The notes: generated by a model not told the origin, from the sequence alone. A DNA stretch of 64,000 nt from an uncultured Ruminiclostridium sp. (GCA_910588335.1 CAJUQV010000015.1:1-64000); one strand, 5' to 3'. Positions 1 to 9,117 are shown, numbered from the stretch's first letter. Numbers and translations are program-made.

Positions 1-133
1 TATTTTAGCATGTTTTAGCTGTTTTGTACAGTTTTACGTGAACACGCTCTAGTAATATAACATATTTTAAGAAGTTTTGCAAGTTTGAGAAGTTATTGAA
101 AAAAGAAAAGCGGCAATCACATTCAGTATAATT

Positions 134-240
134 GCTGCCATATGCCCCCCGCATAAAAGGGGAGGCATATGGCAGCTCAATGGACTGAACCTCGTAATTG
201 TTTCGCAATTCCGGCAGATTGTTTAAACTGCGCTTTAATA
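134..240. repeat. Family F repeat fragment with a 13-bp palindrome
   Basis: Positions 134-146 and 163-175 form a perfect 13-bp inverted repeat (GCTGCCATATGCC and its complement). The following stretch, with AATTGTTTCGCAATTCC and then TTGTTTAAACTGCGCTTTAA, recurs near 52.42 kb and 55.14 kb. I call this family F. It is an uninterrupted copy of the sequence that carries a family A insertion at 55.17 kb. I see no credible gene in positions 1-351. Confidence 0.6.
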
Positions 241-270
241 AAACCCCCGATTTGTATCATCGGGGGTTTT
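240..270. terminator. Bidirectional rho-independent terminator
   Basis: Arms AAAACCCCCGAT and ATCGGGGGTTTT enclose a 7-nt loop, with T-rich sequence on both sides. It lies 80 bp beyond the stop of the chemotaxis receptor gene and probably ends that transcript. Confidence 0.85.
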
Positions 271-351
271 ATTTTGTAATTGACAAAACTCATTTAAAGG
301 TTTATGCACAAGTCTTTTGAAAACTGTTTTTAAATTGTTTTTTACCGATTT

Positions 352-2289
352 TTACTGTTCTTCGACATGCTGTGCCGCGTCAACTTTAAGTTTTAAAACC
401 TGATTCTCAAGCTGAACGGACTGTTCGCTTAGAACGGTGCAGGCGGCGGCCGTTTCCTCGGCGGTAGCCGAATTCTGCTGTACAACAGTGGAAATTTGTT
501 CTATTCCTATCTTGACTTGTGTTATTGCGTCCGCCTGTTCCTCCGCAGCTACTGAAATATCGCTTATGTAAGAACTGGTTCTTTCGGAAAGCTCGGTAAC
601 CTCCTTCATTATCGCAGCGGTGTTCTGGGCTATATCGGTACCCTTGTCCACCGCGTCAATGGTGGCGGTAATAAGCTCGCCGGTTTGCTGCGCGGCTTCG
701 CTGCTTTTGGCGGCTAAGCTTCTTACCTCGTCGGCAACCACTGCGAAGCCCTTGCCGGCTTCTCCCGCTCTTGCCGCTTCCACGGCTGCGTTAAGGGCAA
801 GTACATTGGTCTGGAAAGCAATGTCGTCAATGGATTTGATAATATTTTGAATTTCATCGGATCTTTGTTTTATCTCTTCCATCGCCTTGAGCATATGCTC
901 GACTTCGGTATTCTGATACTCTATTTTTCCTGTGCTTTCCTTGGATATTTTATCGGCTTCCGCCGCGTTGTCGGCACTGCTTTGTACTTTATTGGTAATT
1001 TCATTGATGGTGGCGGATAATTCTTCTATGGCCGCCGCCTGTCTTGTGGTGCCGTCCGCCAGTATCTTGGAGCCTTCGGCAATCTGATTGGAACCTGTCA
1101 TAACGTCATTGGAAGATTGTCCGATAGTGCTTATCACTTCTGTAAGGGATTCCTCTATTTTATTGAAGCAGTGATTAATCTCGGAAAAATCGCCCAAATA
1201 TGTAAGGGATGGTTCAACTGTAAAATCACCGTCCGCCATTCCCAAAAGCACATGATTTATATCCTGTACATATTCACCCAGAGTCTTTACGGTAAATTCA
1301 AGGTTGCGCATAAAATCGCCTATTTCATCGTTGCCGTATTTATGCTCCTGACCGTCAGTGCTGAGGTCGCCTTTGGACATATTGGCCGCCAGTCTTTCGG
1401 CCTCCTTTATAGGCTGAAGCACGGATTTTGACAGCAAAGTGCTTATAAGAATGATTGACAGAACGGCAACTACCACCGCTACGGAAGTGGCAATGATTAT
1501 CATTGTGATCTGAAGCTGATCTGATTGGGCGGAAGAGCTTCCCGAAAATAAGGCGCCCGCTATTTTTCCGTTTATATCATAGAGCGGAAGATAATGAACA
1601 TAATGATCCTGTCCGTCCAGTATCGCCATTCCGTTATAAGGCTCTCCCTTTGAGATAACTTCGGAGGCAACATAAGATGGCATTTCGGTGCCTACCGCTC
1701 TGTTGCCCTCAGAATCGGTAAGAGTGGTGGCAACGCGTATTTTGCCGTGGAACAGTGTCAGCTCGGATTCTATCTCGGCTTTTATCGAATCCAGCCATTC
1801 GTTGCGGTTCATATGCATTCCCACAACGATAGCTCCTCCTCCGCTTAGCGGCTTTACCGACTGCATGGTTATTCCTGCGGAGGAATCGGAAACGTAGCCT
1901 TTGTAACCGTCGGATCCGACTTTCCCTAAATTGAAATCGGAAAGCATATAGTTTTCAGATTGCATTTTCACAGTTCCGTCGCTGTTAAATACCGCTATGA
2001 AATCGAAATCCGAATCTCTTTCGGTACTCCAGTAGCCGGCAATGGTATTTTCGTCCTCCGACAAAGCGAAATCCGAGCTTGTCATATCTTCTGCTATTTG
2101 ATCAAGCCGCCCTTGCTGCTCGTCAAGACGATGCTGGAGAATTCTCAGGCCTGTTTCCGCATGGCTCATCATAAGAGCGTCGGTATTTGAGCTTGATGTA
2201 AATATAATTATTGTGCTGATAAGCGCTGATGCCAAGACAATGCAGATAATGATTGTGATAAGAAGTTTGCGTCCTATTCGTGTGTTCAT
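352..2289 (-). CDS. Methyl-accepting chemotaxis protein
   Basis: Transmembrane chemoreceptor of 645 residues that would pass ligand signals to CheA/CheW. In order: TM1 at about residues 9-31, an extracytoplasmic sensing region to about residue 260 (probably Cache-like, inferred from size and position), TM2 at about 261-286, a HAMP linker, then the long cytoplasmic coiled coil. The hairpin tip is very well conserved at about residues 480-515 (IAFQTNVLALNAAVEAARAG followed by GKGFAVVADEVR). The C-terminus AQHVEEQ has no NWxxF-type tether for CheR. The gene stands alone behind its own promoter (2355-2383) and before the 240-270 terminator. The ligand cannot be read from the sequence; the family call is secure. 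Confidence 0.96.
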   Translation of the reverse strand: MNTRIGRKLLITIIICIVLASALISTIIIFTSSSNTDALMMSHAETGLRILQHRLDEQQGRLDQIAEDMTSSDFALSEDENTIAGYWSTERDSDFDFIAVFNSDGTVKMQSENYMLSDFNLGKVGSDGYKGYVSDSSAGITMQSVKPLSGGGAIVVGMHMNRNEWLDSIKAEIESELTLFHGKIRVATTLTDSEGNRAVGTEMPSYVASEVISKGEPYNGMAILDGQDHYVHYLPLYDINGKIAGALFSGSSSAQSDQLQITMIIIATSVAVVVAVLSIILISTLLSKSVLQPIKEAERLAANMSKGDLSTDGQEHKYGNDEIGDFMRNLEFTVKTLGEYVQDINHVLLGMADGDFTVEPSLTYLGDFSEINHCFNKIEESLTEVISTIGQSSNDVMTGSNQIAEGSKILADGTTRQAAAIEELSATINEITNKVQSSADNAAEADKISKESTGKIEYQNTEVEHMLKAMEEIKQRSDEIQNIIKSIDDIAFQTNVLALNAAVEAARAGEAGKGFAVVADEVRSLAAKSSEAAQQTGELITATIDAVDKGTDIAQNTAAIMKEVTELSERTSSYISDISVAAEEQADAITQVKIGIEQISTVVQQNSATAEETAAACTVLSEQSVQLENQVLKLKVDAAQHVEEQ

Positions 2290-2354
2290 TGTTTTTAATC
2301 TCCTTAGTGAATGTACAGCAATTGTACCAAGCGTTTTTTAAAAATCTTATTTTA

Positions 2355-2383
2355 ATTTTATCATTATTTACGAAAAATGTCAA
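2355..2383 (-). promoter_or_regulatory. Sigma-A promoter of the chemoreceptor gene
   Basis: On the minus strand, TTGACA (2383-2378) and TAAAAT (2360-2355) are separated by 17 bp, about 70 bp upstream of the chemoreceptor start. Confidence 0.75.
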
Positions 2384-2458
2384 TAAAAAAAGTAAACAAA
2401 CATTTAATCGTTTTTTTTACGTATGAAAAAAATATATATCCTAAAAACGCCCGTATTT

Positions 2459-3121
2459 TCAGCTCAATTGGTAAACAACCGTTACATTGATTTCAGATAC
2501 GATATCTTCCGGAACTATATTTATTTTGGCGGCACATCTCAGCGGTCCCGCTCCATCTGCTTCACCGCGGAAAAGAGTTGGAGAAACAAATGGTCTTTCG
2601 TCGCTGCCGTAGGATATATTTTGTACGCTTCCGAGTGTCATTCCCGCCGCGGCGGCTATCACACCGGCTTTATGGGCGGCGTCCCTGACCGCTTTTTCAA
2701 GCAGCAGGTCGTAAAGACCGTCCTTTTCTTTTACGGTAAAACTTAGATTAAACGTGGGGGCGGCTTTTTCACAGGAAGTAAGAGCGGCTATAACACTGTT
2801 CAGCCGATCGGCGTCCAGATCGAATTCAAACTTCAGGTCGCGGGTCAGGGAATAGCCCGTAAAGCGTCTGACCCACTTATTATCGGAGGTGGAACAATTT
2901 TCGTATTCGGTGCTAAGGTTAAAATCCGAGGTTTTTATGTCTTTTTCCTCAAAGCCCGCTTTTACAAGAGCGCTTATAATTTCTGATGTTTTTTCCGCTT
3001 CCGTCTCGGTAAGGGCGGAATAATTTTTGTCTTTTGCCGATACGGTGCAGGAGAGAGTGACAAGATCGGGGGAAGCGGATATTTTACCGGTGCCGGTAAC
3101 GGTTACAGTGTTGATGTTCAT
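2459..3121 (-). CDS. SIMPL domain (DUF541/YggE-like) protein
   Basis: Protein of 220 residues matching the SIMPL family (formerly DUF541, E. coli YggE-like), whose biochemical role is poorly defined and has been linked to oxidative stress in some bacteria. The N-terminus MNINTVTVTGTGKISASPD and the later TSDFNLSTEY segment are typical. The chosen start at 3121 has GAAAGGA about ten bases upstream; the in-frame ATG at 3142 would put seven residues over that ribosome site. Most members are secreted, but I see no signal peptide here, so this one is probably cytoplasmic. It appears monocistronic. Confidence 0.85.
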   Translation of the reverse strand: MNINTVTVTGTGKISASPDLVTLSCTVSAKDKNYSALTETEAEKTSEIISALVKAGFEEKDIKTSDFNLSTEYENCSTSDNKWVRRFTGYSLTRDLKFEFDLDADRLNSVIAALTSCEKAAPTFNLSFTVKEKDGLYDLLLEKAVRDAAHKAGVIAAAAGMTLGSVQNISYGSDERPFVSPTLFRGEADGAGPLRCAAKINIVPEDIVSEINVTVVYQLS

Positions 3122-3274
3122 TACAGAAGGTTCCTTTCTCAAAGTTTTGTTATTGTTTTTATTGTATCATTGACATTGGAAAAAATCAAGAGGAGTAATG
3201 AAAAAACGTTTTCTGTTTTTGTGGCAGAAATAACAAGGAAAACCTCAGCGGTAGATTTTGACAAAATGGCTTAC

Positions 3275-3309
3275 AAAAAAGCGGCAATTTTTATTTTCGC
3301 CGCTTTTTT
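3275..3309 (-). terminator. Rho-independent terminator after the MATE gene
   Basis: Arms AAAAAAGCGGC and GCCGCTTTTTT flank an AT-rich loop. It lies downstream of the MATE gene on the minus strand, and the hairpin is symmetric enough to work both ways. Confidence 0.8.
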
Positions 3310-3420
3310 GTTTTTTGATTGGTTTGCACAAAATTTCAATATCATGTTGAAATTTTGTATTTTGCTTGTCAGACAACAGCTGCGGTATTTTCTTAGATTG
3401 CCGCAAAACGCTTTTAATTT

Positions 3421-4794
3421 TTACGAGGCATTATAATAATTTTTCAAAATTCCATTTTTATCCGTTCTCTTTTTGAGTCCTCCCATTTTAACAAAATAAA
3501 CCGCCGTAAGCAATATAACCGCCGCAGCCCATGCAAGAGGCGAAGCAAAACAGGCTGCGTCAAATCCTAATGTGGGAACAAATCCCATCGCTATTACTAC
3601 CCTCGCCGCCAGCTCGCATGCGCCAGCCATCATTGGCAGAAGCGAATAACCCAATCCCTGAAGTACGTTCCTGAACACAAACAACAGGGCAAGCATCGGA
3701 TAAAAGCAGGCGCATATTCTGATAAAATATACCGCCTGATTTATCACCTGAGTTTCCTCGGCGTCTACAAACAGCAGGCAAAGCGGCGCGCTGAACAGCC
3801 ATACTGCCGCCAACGCCGCCAGAGAGTATATAATACCGGCCATTAAGGAGCATTTTACCCCGTTTCCGATTCTTTTTATGTTCCCAATTCCTAAATTCTG
3901 CCCCGCGTAAGTGGCCATTGTGACGCCTAACGTTTCCAAAGGGGCAACTATCATATTCTGCATTTTTCCGGCGGCGGTAACGGCGGCCACGGCGATTTTG
4001 TCTATGCTGTTTACCGCGCTCTGAAGTATGACCGAACCCACTGCGGTAATGGAAAACTGGAGCCCCATGGGAACGCTTATTCGGGCAATGCTTAAAATAC
4101 GTTTTCTTTCAAGCTTAAATTCAGATTTGTCAAATTGCAGTATGGGATAGCTTCTTTTTATATAAATAAAGCAAAGCGCGGCGGAGATGCCCTGTGAAAT
4201 AACGGTGGCCCAGCCTGCCCCCGCTACGCCCATATTAAATACTATTATAAATAAAAGATCAAGACCGATATTTATAACCGAAGCCAATATGAGAAAGTAT
4301 AACGGCGATCTGCTGTCCCCCATTGCCCTTAGTATACCCGCCATCAAATTATACGCCATTGTGACGCATATGCCGCCGAATACCACTATTATATAGTTAT
4401 AGGCAATGTCTATTATTTCCGCGGGCGTTCTCATAAGCTCCAGAAGGGGATAACAGAAGGCAACGGCCACTCCCGTTACTATTATCGTCGTAGCTATGCA
4501 CAGATACAGGGCGTTTGCAATATATCTGCGCATTTCCGAATAATTGCCTCCGCCGAAGCATTGGGCGGGAAGTATACAGGAACCGCTTGTTATGCCCGTT
4601 GTAAAACCGATTATCAGAAAGCTCACCGAACCTGTGGAGCCTACCCCCGCCAATGCGTCCACATCTATGAATTTACCCACTATGATTGTGTCTACCATGC
4701 TGTAAAGCTGCTGAAACAAATTACCTAACAGCATCGGCAGGCAAAAGCCCAATATCAGGGACATGGGCTTTCCATGAGTCATTTCTCTTACCAT
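3421..4794 (-). CDS. MATE family multidrug/metabolite exporter
   Basis: Polytopic membrane protein of 457 residues with about twelve hydrophobic segments, from the MATE (NorM/DinF-like) family of cation-coupled antiporters. The N-terminal GKPMSLILGFCLPMLLGN and LYSMVDTIIVGKFI are typical of clostridial MATE proteins. The start at 4794 (MVREMTHGK) is preferred because AAGGAG lies eight bases upstream; the upstream in-frame ATG at 4866 lacks such a site. The substrate is unknown. It is the last gene before the candidate origin and points away from it. Confidence 0.93.
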   Translation of the reverse strand: MVREMTHGKPMSLILGFCLPMLLGNLFQQLYSMVDTIIVGKFIDVDALAGVGSTGSVSFLIIGFTTGITSGSCILPAQCFGGGNYSEMRRYIANALYLCIATTIIVTGVAVAFCYPLLELMRTPAEIIDIAYNYIIVVFGGICVTMAYNLMAGILRAMGDSRSPLYFLILASVINIGLDLLFIIVFNMGVAGAGWATVISQGISAALCFIYIKRSYPILQFDKSEFKLERKRILSIARISVPMGLQFSITAVGSVILQSAVNSIDKIAVAAVTAAGKMQNMIVAPLETLGVTMATYAGQNLGIGNIKRIGNGVKCSLMAGIIYSLAALAAVWLFSAPLCLLFVDAEETQVINQAVYFIRICACFYPMLALLFVFRNVLQGLGYSLLPMMAGACELAARVVIAMGFVPTLGFDAACFASPLAWAAAVILLTAVYFVKMGGLKKRTDKNGILKNYYNAS

Positions 4795-4959
4795 CGAAAT
4801 ACTCCTTTTCCGTTTTTCAAAAGTATATTTTACAACATTTTTTTTAATTTGCAATAGCTTTCTCAAAACTTTGTGTAATTTAACATATTCGGTTATTTTT
4901 TAGAACAATTTTTATAATAATCTTTAACCGACATGTAATGTAATATAAACGGGTGTTAT

Positions 4960-5835
4960 ACTATTCTTATAAAAGCTGTTTTTCCACTTCCATGTTCTAA
5001 AATCAACCTTATAACAGAGCCTTTTTCAACATTTTCCACCGAGTTTTCAACAGTTTTTTGCCTCAAAAGGTTAAAAACTTCCTGTTTTTCAACACTTTCC
5101 ACGGGGACATCTGTGGAAAACTCAATTTTACGGAAAGTAAAACTCAAAAATAACCTTTGTAAAATTGCGAAAAAAATATATCAAAGGCTAAGCTATAATA
5201 AGATAATATCTGCGTAAATTTCTCTTAATAATTTATTAATATATTATGTATAATTTGTATTACAAAGAATAATAATTTTTAAATTTTAAATTAAAAAGAG
5301 GAAAACTTTTCACGCATATTCAACTTTCATCCAAACAAATAAAATTAAGCTTTCTTAACACTTTCCACGAAGTTTTCCACAGTTTTTAACGATCAAAGGC
5401 AAAAAGCAGCCTTGTTTTCCACACTTTCCACTGGAAAACCTGTTGAAAACCTGATTTTACAGAGAGTAAAACTCAAAAATACCCTTTGTAAAATTGCAAA
5501 AAAATATACCGAAAGTTAAGTGCCCGTAAAATAATGATTTGCAAATTTTTTTCTTATAAAATTTATTATATTATATAAATTTTATATTATGTAAAATATT
5601 ATTTTTTTTAATTTTAAGAAAAAAACGAAAAAACTTTTCACACTTATTCAACTTTCAACCGAACAAATAAAATTAAGCTTTTTTAACACTTTCCACGAAG
5701 TTTTCCACAGTTTTTAACTTTCAAATGCAAAAAGTTTCCTTGTTTTCCACACTTTCCACGGGAAAACCTGTGGAAAGCGTATATTTTGGGGAAAAATTCC
5801 AATAATACAAATTGTAAAATATAAAAAGGAAGGAT
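4960..5835. other. oriC: Candidate replication origin: 328-bp tandem repeats with DnaA-box-like clusters
   Basis: Roughly 2.6 imperfect copies of a 328-bp unit lie in a gene-free region. TTTTCCACA occurs exactly at 5373-5381, 5415-5423, 5701-5709 and 5743-5751, and on the other strand at 5112-5120. Both members of the later two pairs are offset by exactly 328 bp. Near matches occur at 5032-5040 and 5769-5777. This nonamer differs from the DnaA box TTATCCACA at one base and resembles DnaA boxes used by some other bacteria. Very AT-rich tracts (about 5205-5310 and 5540-5640) sit between clusters, like unwinding elements. Genes diverge from it immediately (minus on the left, plus on the right). 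dnaA is not in the window, so the origin role is inferred. Confidence 0.6.
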
Positions 5836-5841
5836 ATTAAA

Positions 5842-6096
5842 ATGCGTGGAGTAAATAAGCTCATTGTGGAAATAAAGGACACCGAAAACGAGTATTTCGA
5901 CCGTGCGATACTTTTTTTAAAACCCAATAAGGCTGCCGCGGAACAGTCGGAGCTGGATAAAAGCGCAAGAAAGCTGCTGTCGGCGGTGAGGGATGGAAGC
6001 GCCGCCAAAAACGGCAAAAGAATATGGATACCTATATGCGTCGGATTGGGAATATTGGCCGCTGCCGCTTTGACGGCGCTGATTGTGATGCTTTGA
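5842..6096 (+). CDS. Small single-pass membrane protein, unknown function
   Basis: Predicted protein of 84 residues. A soluble, charged N-terminal part (about residues 1-58) is followed by one hydrophobic segment at about 62-83 at the extreme C-terminus, so it could be a tail-anchored protein. A good ribosome site (AAGGAAGG) lies eight bases upstream. I do not recognise the family. It starts only seven bases after the tandem-repeat region, whose last boxes lie in its leader, so its expression might be influenced by proteins that bind those repeats. No gene follows in the same unit before enolase. Confidence 0.7.
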   Translation: MRGVNKLIVEIKDTENEYFDRAILFLKPNKAAAEQSELDKSARKLLSAVRDGSAAKNGKRIWIPICVGLGILAAAALTALIVML

Positions 6097-6203
6097 AGAA
6101 AAAATTTCCTTAGGGTATAATTTACGTTTAATTTACAAAAACTACCTATAAAATTACCTTTATACTTACCGCTGTTTGTTCTATTGTTTAGGCGGCAAGT
6201 ATA

Positions 6204-6357
6204 ATACTAATCTTTGATCAAGGTATAGATAAATTATACGGATGATCAAAAATTAGTGCTTAGGGTGCAATCTTTAATCAAGTCTACAATTTAATTAAAG
6301 ATTGGCATAAGGTGTAATTGCAATTCAATTTATTTATCTACAGATTGAATTGCAATT
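6204..6357. repeat. Family A modular palindromic element (copy A1, three hairpins)
   Basis: The element starts ATACTAATCTTTGATCA and its first hairpin closes with TGATCAAAAATTAGT. The core AGTGCTTAGGGTGCAAT follows, then a second hairpin on AATCTTTAATCAAG that ends ATTGGCAT at 6308. A third perfect hairpin with arms AATTGCAATTCAAT (6316-6329) and its complement (6344-6357) follows after GGTGT. A short piece of family F (GGCGGCAAG) abuts on the left. Confidence 0.75.
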
Positions 6358-6359
6358 AG

Positions 6360-6527
6360 GGCGTATCTGAAAACTAAGCAATTTTGTGCAATTTCGCTAA
6401 ATGCGTGGCGATTTCAAGGAAAAAAGCGCAGGAATACTAAAGTATTTCGAGCATTTTTGACGCAGAAAGCGTCCGCAGTTAGTAGAAATTGTGCAAATTG
6501 CGACTTTTCAGATAGCCCTTAGTATAA
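6360..6527. mobile_element. Imperfect long inverted repeat upstream of enolase
   Basis: GGGCGTATCTGAAAA at the left and TTTTCAGATAGCCC at the right bound about 165 bp with further internal complementarity (GCAATTTTGTGCAATTTC against GAAATTGTGCAAATTGC). The architecture is like the other MITE-like elements, but I see only this one copy, so the mobile interpretation is tentative. With A1 it fills most of the 450-bp gap before enolase. Confidence 0.45.
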
Positions 6528-6550
6528 AAACACAGAAAGGAAATTACGGA

Positions 6551-7864
6551 ATGAAACATCTTAAAACCACAATAGAATCTGTTACCGCCAGACAAATATT
6601 CGATTCAAGGGGCAATCCAACCGTTGAAGCGCAGATAACGCTTGCCGATGGTACAAGAGCAATAGGCTGTGCCCCCAGCGGAGCTTCCACCGGAGATTTT
6701 GAGGCTCTTGAACTGAGGGACGGAGATAATCAGTACGGTGGAAAAGGCGTGCTGAAGGCTGTGGCCAACGTAAAAAACAATATCGCCGAAGGGATAAAGG
6801 GGAAAAACGCTGCCGACCTTCAGGAGATCGACAGCATAATGATAAAACTTGACGGAAGCCGAGAAAAGAAAAACTTAGGCGCAAACGCAACTCTCGCCGT
6901 TTCAATGGCCTGCGCCAAGGCGGCGGCACAATCAATGAAGATTCCCCTTTATAAATTTCTGGGGGGAATAAATGCCGTTACGCTCCCTATGCCAATGATG
7001 AACATTCTGAACGGCGGCGCACACGCTTCAAATAATGTGGACGTACAGGAGTTTATGATAATGCCGATTGGTGCGCCTACTTTTAAAGAATGTATGAGAT
7101 TCGCTACGGAGATATATCATTCTTTGGCTGCCTTGCTTAAAAAGCGCGGATTGGCCGTTTCGGTGGGAGATGAGGGAGGATTCGCTCCCGATTTGGGAAG
7201 CGACGAAGAGGCTCTCGATTTTATTATTGAGGCGGCGGAAAAAGCGGGCTACAGGGCGAGAACGCATTTCCTTCTGGCTATGGACGCGGCCGCGTCGGAA
7301 TGGAAAACGGGGCAAAAGGGAATATACCGTATGCCGAAAAGCGGAAAGGAATTTACATCGGAAACGCTTATAGATCACTGGCAAAGTCTTTCCGACAAAT
7401 ACCCGTTGTTTTCCCTGGAGGACGGATTGGATCAGGAGGACTGGCAGGGCTGGGAAATGCTGACAAAACGTCTGGGAAATAAACTTCAGTTAGTTGGGGA
7501 CGATTTGTTTGTAACCAACAGCCAAAGGCTGAAAAAAGGCATTGCTTCGGGCTGTGGAAATTCCATACTGATAAAACCCAATCAGATAGGTACGGTATCG
7601 GAAACGCTTGACGCGGTGAAAACGGCACAGATGGCAGGCTACACCACCGTTATATCCCACCGTTCCGGCGAAACGGAGGACAGCTTTATTGCTGATTTGG
7701 CGGTAGGAGTTAATTCCGGGCAGATAAAAACCGGCGCCCCCTGCCGAAGCGAACGTGTTGCTAAGTACAACCGGCTTCTTAGGATAGAGGAACAGCTTGG
7801 AAGCGGCGCGGATTTCTTGGGCACCGACTTCTTTCTTAATGTGAGGGGAGGAAAAGCCGAATGA
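6551..7864 (+). CDS. eno: Enolase (phosphopyruvate hydratase)
   Basis: Glycolytic enzyme interconverting 2-phosphoglycerate and phosphoenolpyruvate; 437 residues, close to the usual 430. Conserved stretches include the N-terminal ARQIFDSRGNPTVE, GAHASNNVDVQEFMIMP, VGDEGGFAP, LVGDDLFVTN and ISHRSGETEDSFIADLAVG. Small deviations from most bacterial enolases are LEDGLDQEDW (usually EDP) and LIKPNQIGT (usually V or L for P). The start at 6551 has AGAAAGG about ten bases upstream; an in-frame start at 6491 lies inside the repeat. It overlaps the lactate dehydrogenase start by four bases, so the two are translated from one message. Confidence 0.97.
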   Translation: MKHLKTTIESVTARQIFDSRGNPTVEAQITLADGTRAIGCAPSGASTGDFEALELRDGDNQYGGKGVLKAVANVKNNIAEGIKGKNAADLQEIDSIMIKLDGSREKKNLGANATLAVSMACAKAAAQSMKIPLYKFLGGINAVTLPMPMMNILNGGAHASNNVDVQEFMIMPIGAPTFKECMRFATEIYHSLAALLKKRGLAVSVGDEGGFAPDLGSDEEALDFIIEAAEKAGYRARTHFLLAMDAAASEWKTGQKGIYRMPKSGKEFTSETLIDHWQSLSDKYPLFSLEDGLDQEDWQGWEMLTKRLGNKLQLVGDDLFVTNSQRLKKGIASGCGNSILIKPNQIGTVSETLDAVKTAQMAGYTTVISHRSGETEDSFIADLAVGVNSGQIKTGAPCRSERVAKYNRLLRIEEQLGSGADFLGTDFFLNVRGGKAE

Positions 7865-8901
7865 CGGAAAATGCCAACGAGATAGCGGAGATAAAGAAGA
7901 ACGCGGTAAATGAAAACGAGTCAAGTGCTCCCAAAGAAAAAGAAACCGATAACCGCAAGGTAGCTATTATCGGATGCGGCTTTGTGGGTGCATCAATAGC
8001 CTTCACCCTTATGCAGAGAGGCCTTTTTTCGGAAATGGTGCTTATTGACAGTGACAGAAAAAGGGCTGAAGGTGAAGCACTGGATATAAGTCACGGTTTA
8101 CCGTACAGCGCTCCTATGGAGATATATGCGGGGGATTACGACGACATTGCAGACGCGGCGCTTATTATTATTGCCGCAGGTGCAAACCAAAAGCCGGGTG
8201 AAACAAGACTCGACCTAATCGACAAAAATCTTGCGATTTTTGCACAGATTATACCCGAAATTAAAAAAAGGGAATGCAAGGGAATTTTAATGGTAGTTAC
8301 CAATCCGGTTGATATTCTCACCTATGCGGCGATCAAAATGTCGGGATTTTCACCTAAAAGGGTTATCGGATCCGGAACCGTACTTGATACGGCGCGGCTC
8401 AAATATCTTATCGGACGGAGTCTCGATGTTGACGCGAGAAGCGTTCATGCCGTTATCATAGGCGAACATGGGGACAGCGAGCTTGCGGTATGGAGCGGAG
8501 CAAACGTTTCGGGAATTGATCTTGACCATTTCTGTGAGCTCAGAGGAATCGCGCATTATAAGGTTACCACACAGAGGCTGTATGCAGAAGTAAGAGACAG
8601 CGCATACGAAATTATTCAGCGCAAGGGGGCTACCTATTACGGTATTGCCATGGCCGTGGCAAAAATTGCGGAAAGCATTTCGAGAGACGAACACTCGGTT
8701 CTGCCCGTTTCCACTTTGCTGAGCGGGGAGTACGGAATCGAAGGAATGTGTTTGAGTATTCCCTCTGTTGTGGGAGCAAAAGGTGTGGAAAAAGTGCTGG
8801 AAATTCCCTTGAGCGGAACGGAGCAAAGGGAGCTTACAGCTTCGGCAAAGGCGCTGTCGGCTGCGTTGGAGCATGCTGATAAGGCGGCAACCGGATTATA
8901 A
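7861..8901 (+). CDS. ldh: L-lactate dehydrogenase
   Basis: NAD-dependent enzyme reducing pyruvate to lactate, 346 residues. Visible motifs are the Rossmann GCGFVGAS, the specificity loop ANQKPGETR (Gln at the site that is Arg in malate dehydrogenases, which argues for lactate), NPVDILTY, the DTARLKY arginine and the catalytic GEHGDSE. The protein carries about 30 extra charged, low-complexity residues before KVAIIG. No alternative start exists between them, and the ATG overlaps the enolase stop (ATGA), so the extension seems real. Coupling of eno and ldh suggests coordinated lower glycolysis and lactate fermentation. Confidence 0.95.
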   Translation: MTENANEIAEIKKNAVNENESSAPKEKETDNRKVAIIGCGFVGASIAFTLMQRGLFSEMVLIDSDRKRAEGEALDISHGLPYSAPMEIYAGDYDDIADAALIIIAAGANQKPGETRLDLIDKNLAIFAQIIPEIKKRECKGILMVVTNPVDILTYAAIKMSGFSPKRVIGSGTVLDTARLKYLIGRSLDVDARSVHAVIIGEHGDSELAVWSGANVSGIDLDHFCELRGIAHYKVTTQRLYAEVRDSAYEIIQRKGATYYGIAMAVAKIAESISRDEHSVLPVSTLLSGEYGIEGMCLSIPSVVGAKGVEKVLEIPLSGTEQRELTASAKALSAALEHADKAATGL

Positions 8902-8927
8902 TCGCTGTCGGATGTCATTCGCCTTTT

Positions 8928-9012
8928 ATACTAATCCCTTTTAAAACTGTTGGATTAGTGTTTTGGGTGCAATCTTTAATCAAGTTATAGGCTTAATATT
9001 ATGGTGCTATAC
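8928..9012. repeat. Family A modular palindromic element (copy A2)
   Basis: Begins ATACTAATCCC, forms a GGATTAGT hairpin, then carries the core AGTGTTTTGGGTGCAAT. The second hairpin (AATCTTTAATCAAG) is degenerate on its right arm. It sits 27 bp after the ldh stop. Confidence 0.65.
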
Positions 9013-9039
9013 TAAAGAAAATTAAAAGCATTGTTGCAT

Positions 9040-9077
9040 AAAAACAGCGTATCAAAAACGATTGATACGCTGTTTTT
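9040..9077. terminator. Bidirectional terminator between ldh and jag
   Basis: Arms AAAAACAGCGTATCAA and TTGATACGCTGTTTTT form a nearly perfect 16-bp stem between two convergent genes, with A/T runs on both flanks. Confidence 0.88.
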
Positions 9078-9117
9078 ATGTCTGCGTCTGAAAAAAGACG
9101 TTTTCAAATTATTTTTC

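Noticed and set aside
5..208. 67-codon minus-strand frame at the left edge
   Set aside because: It overlaps the family F palindrome, has no ribosome site and no protein-like features.
4960..5835. CRISPR-like array, because of repeated TTTCCAC units
   Set aside because: The period is 328 bp with AT-rich diverged spacers, not 25-40 bp repeats with unique spacers, and no cas genes are present.
7861..8901. Malate dehydrogenase
   Set aside because: The specificity loop has Gln (ANQKPGETR) rather than Arg at the substrate-discriminating site.
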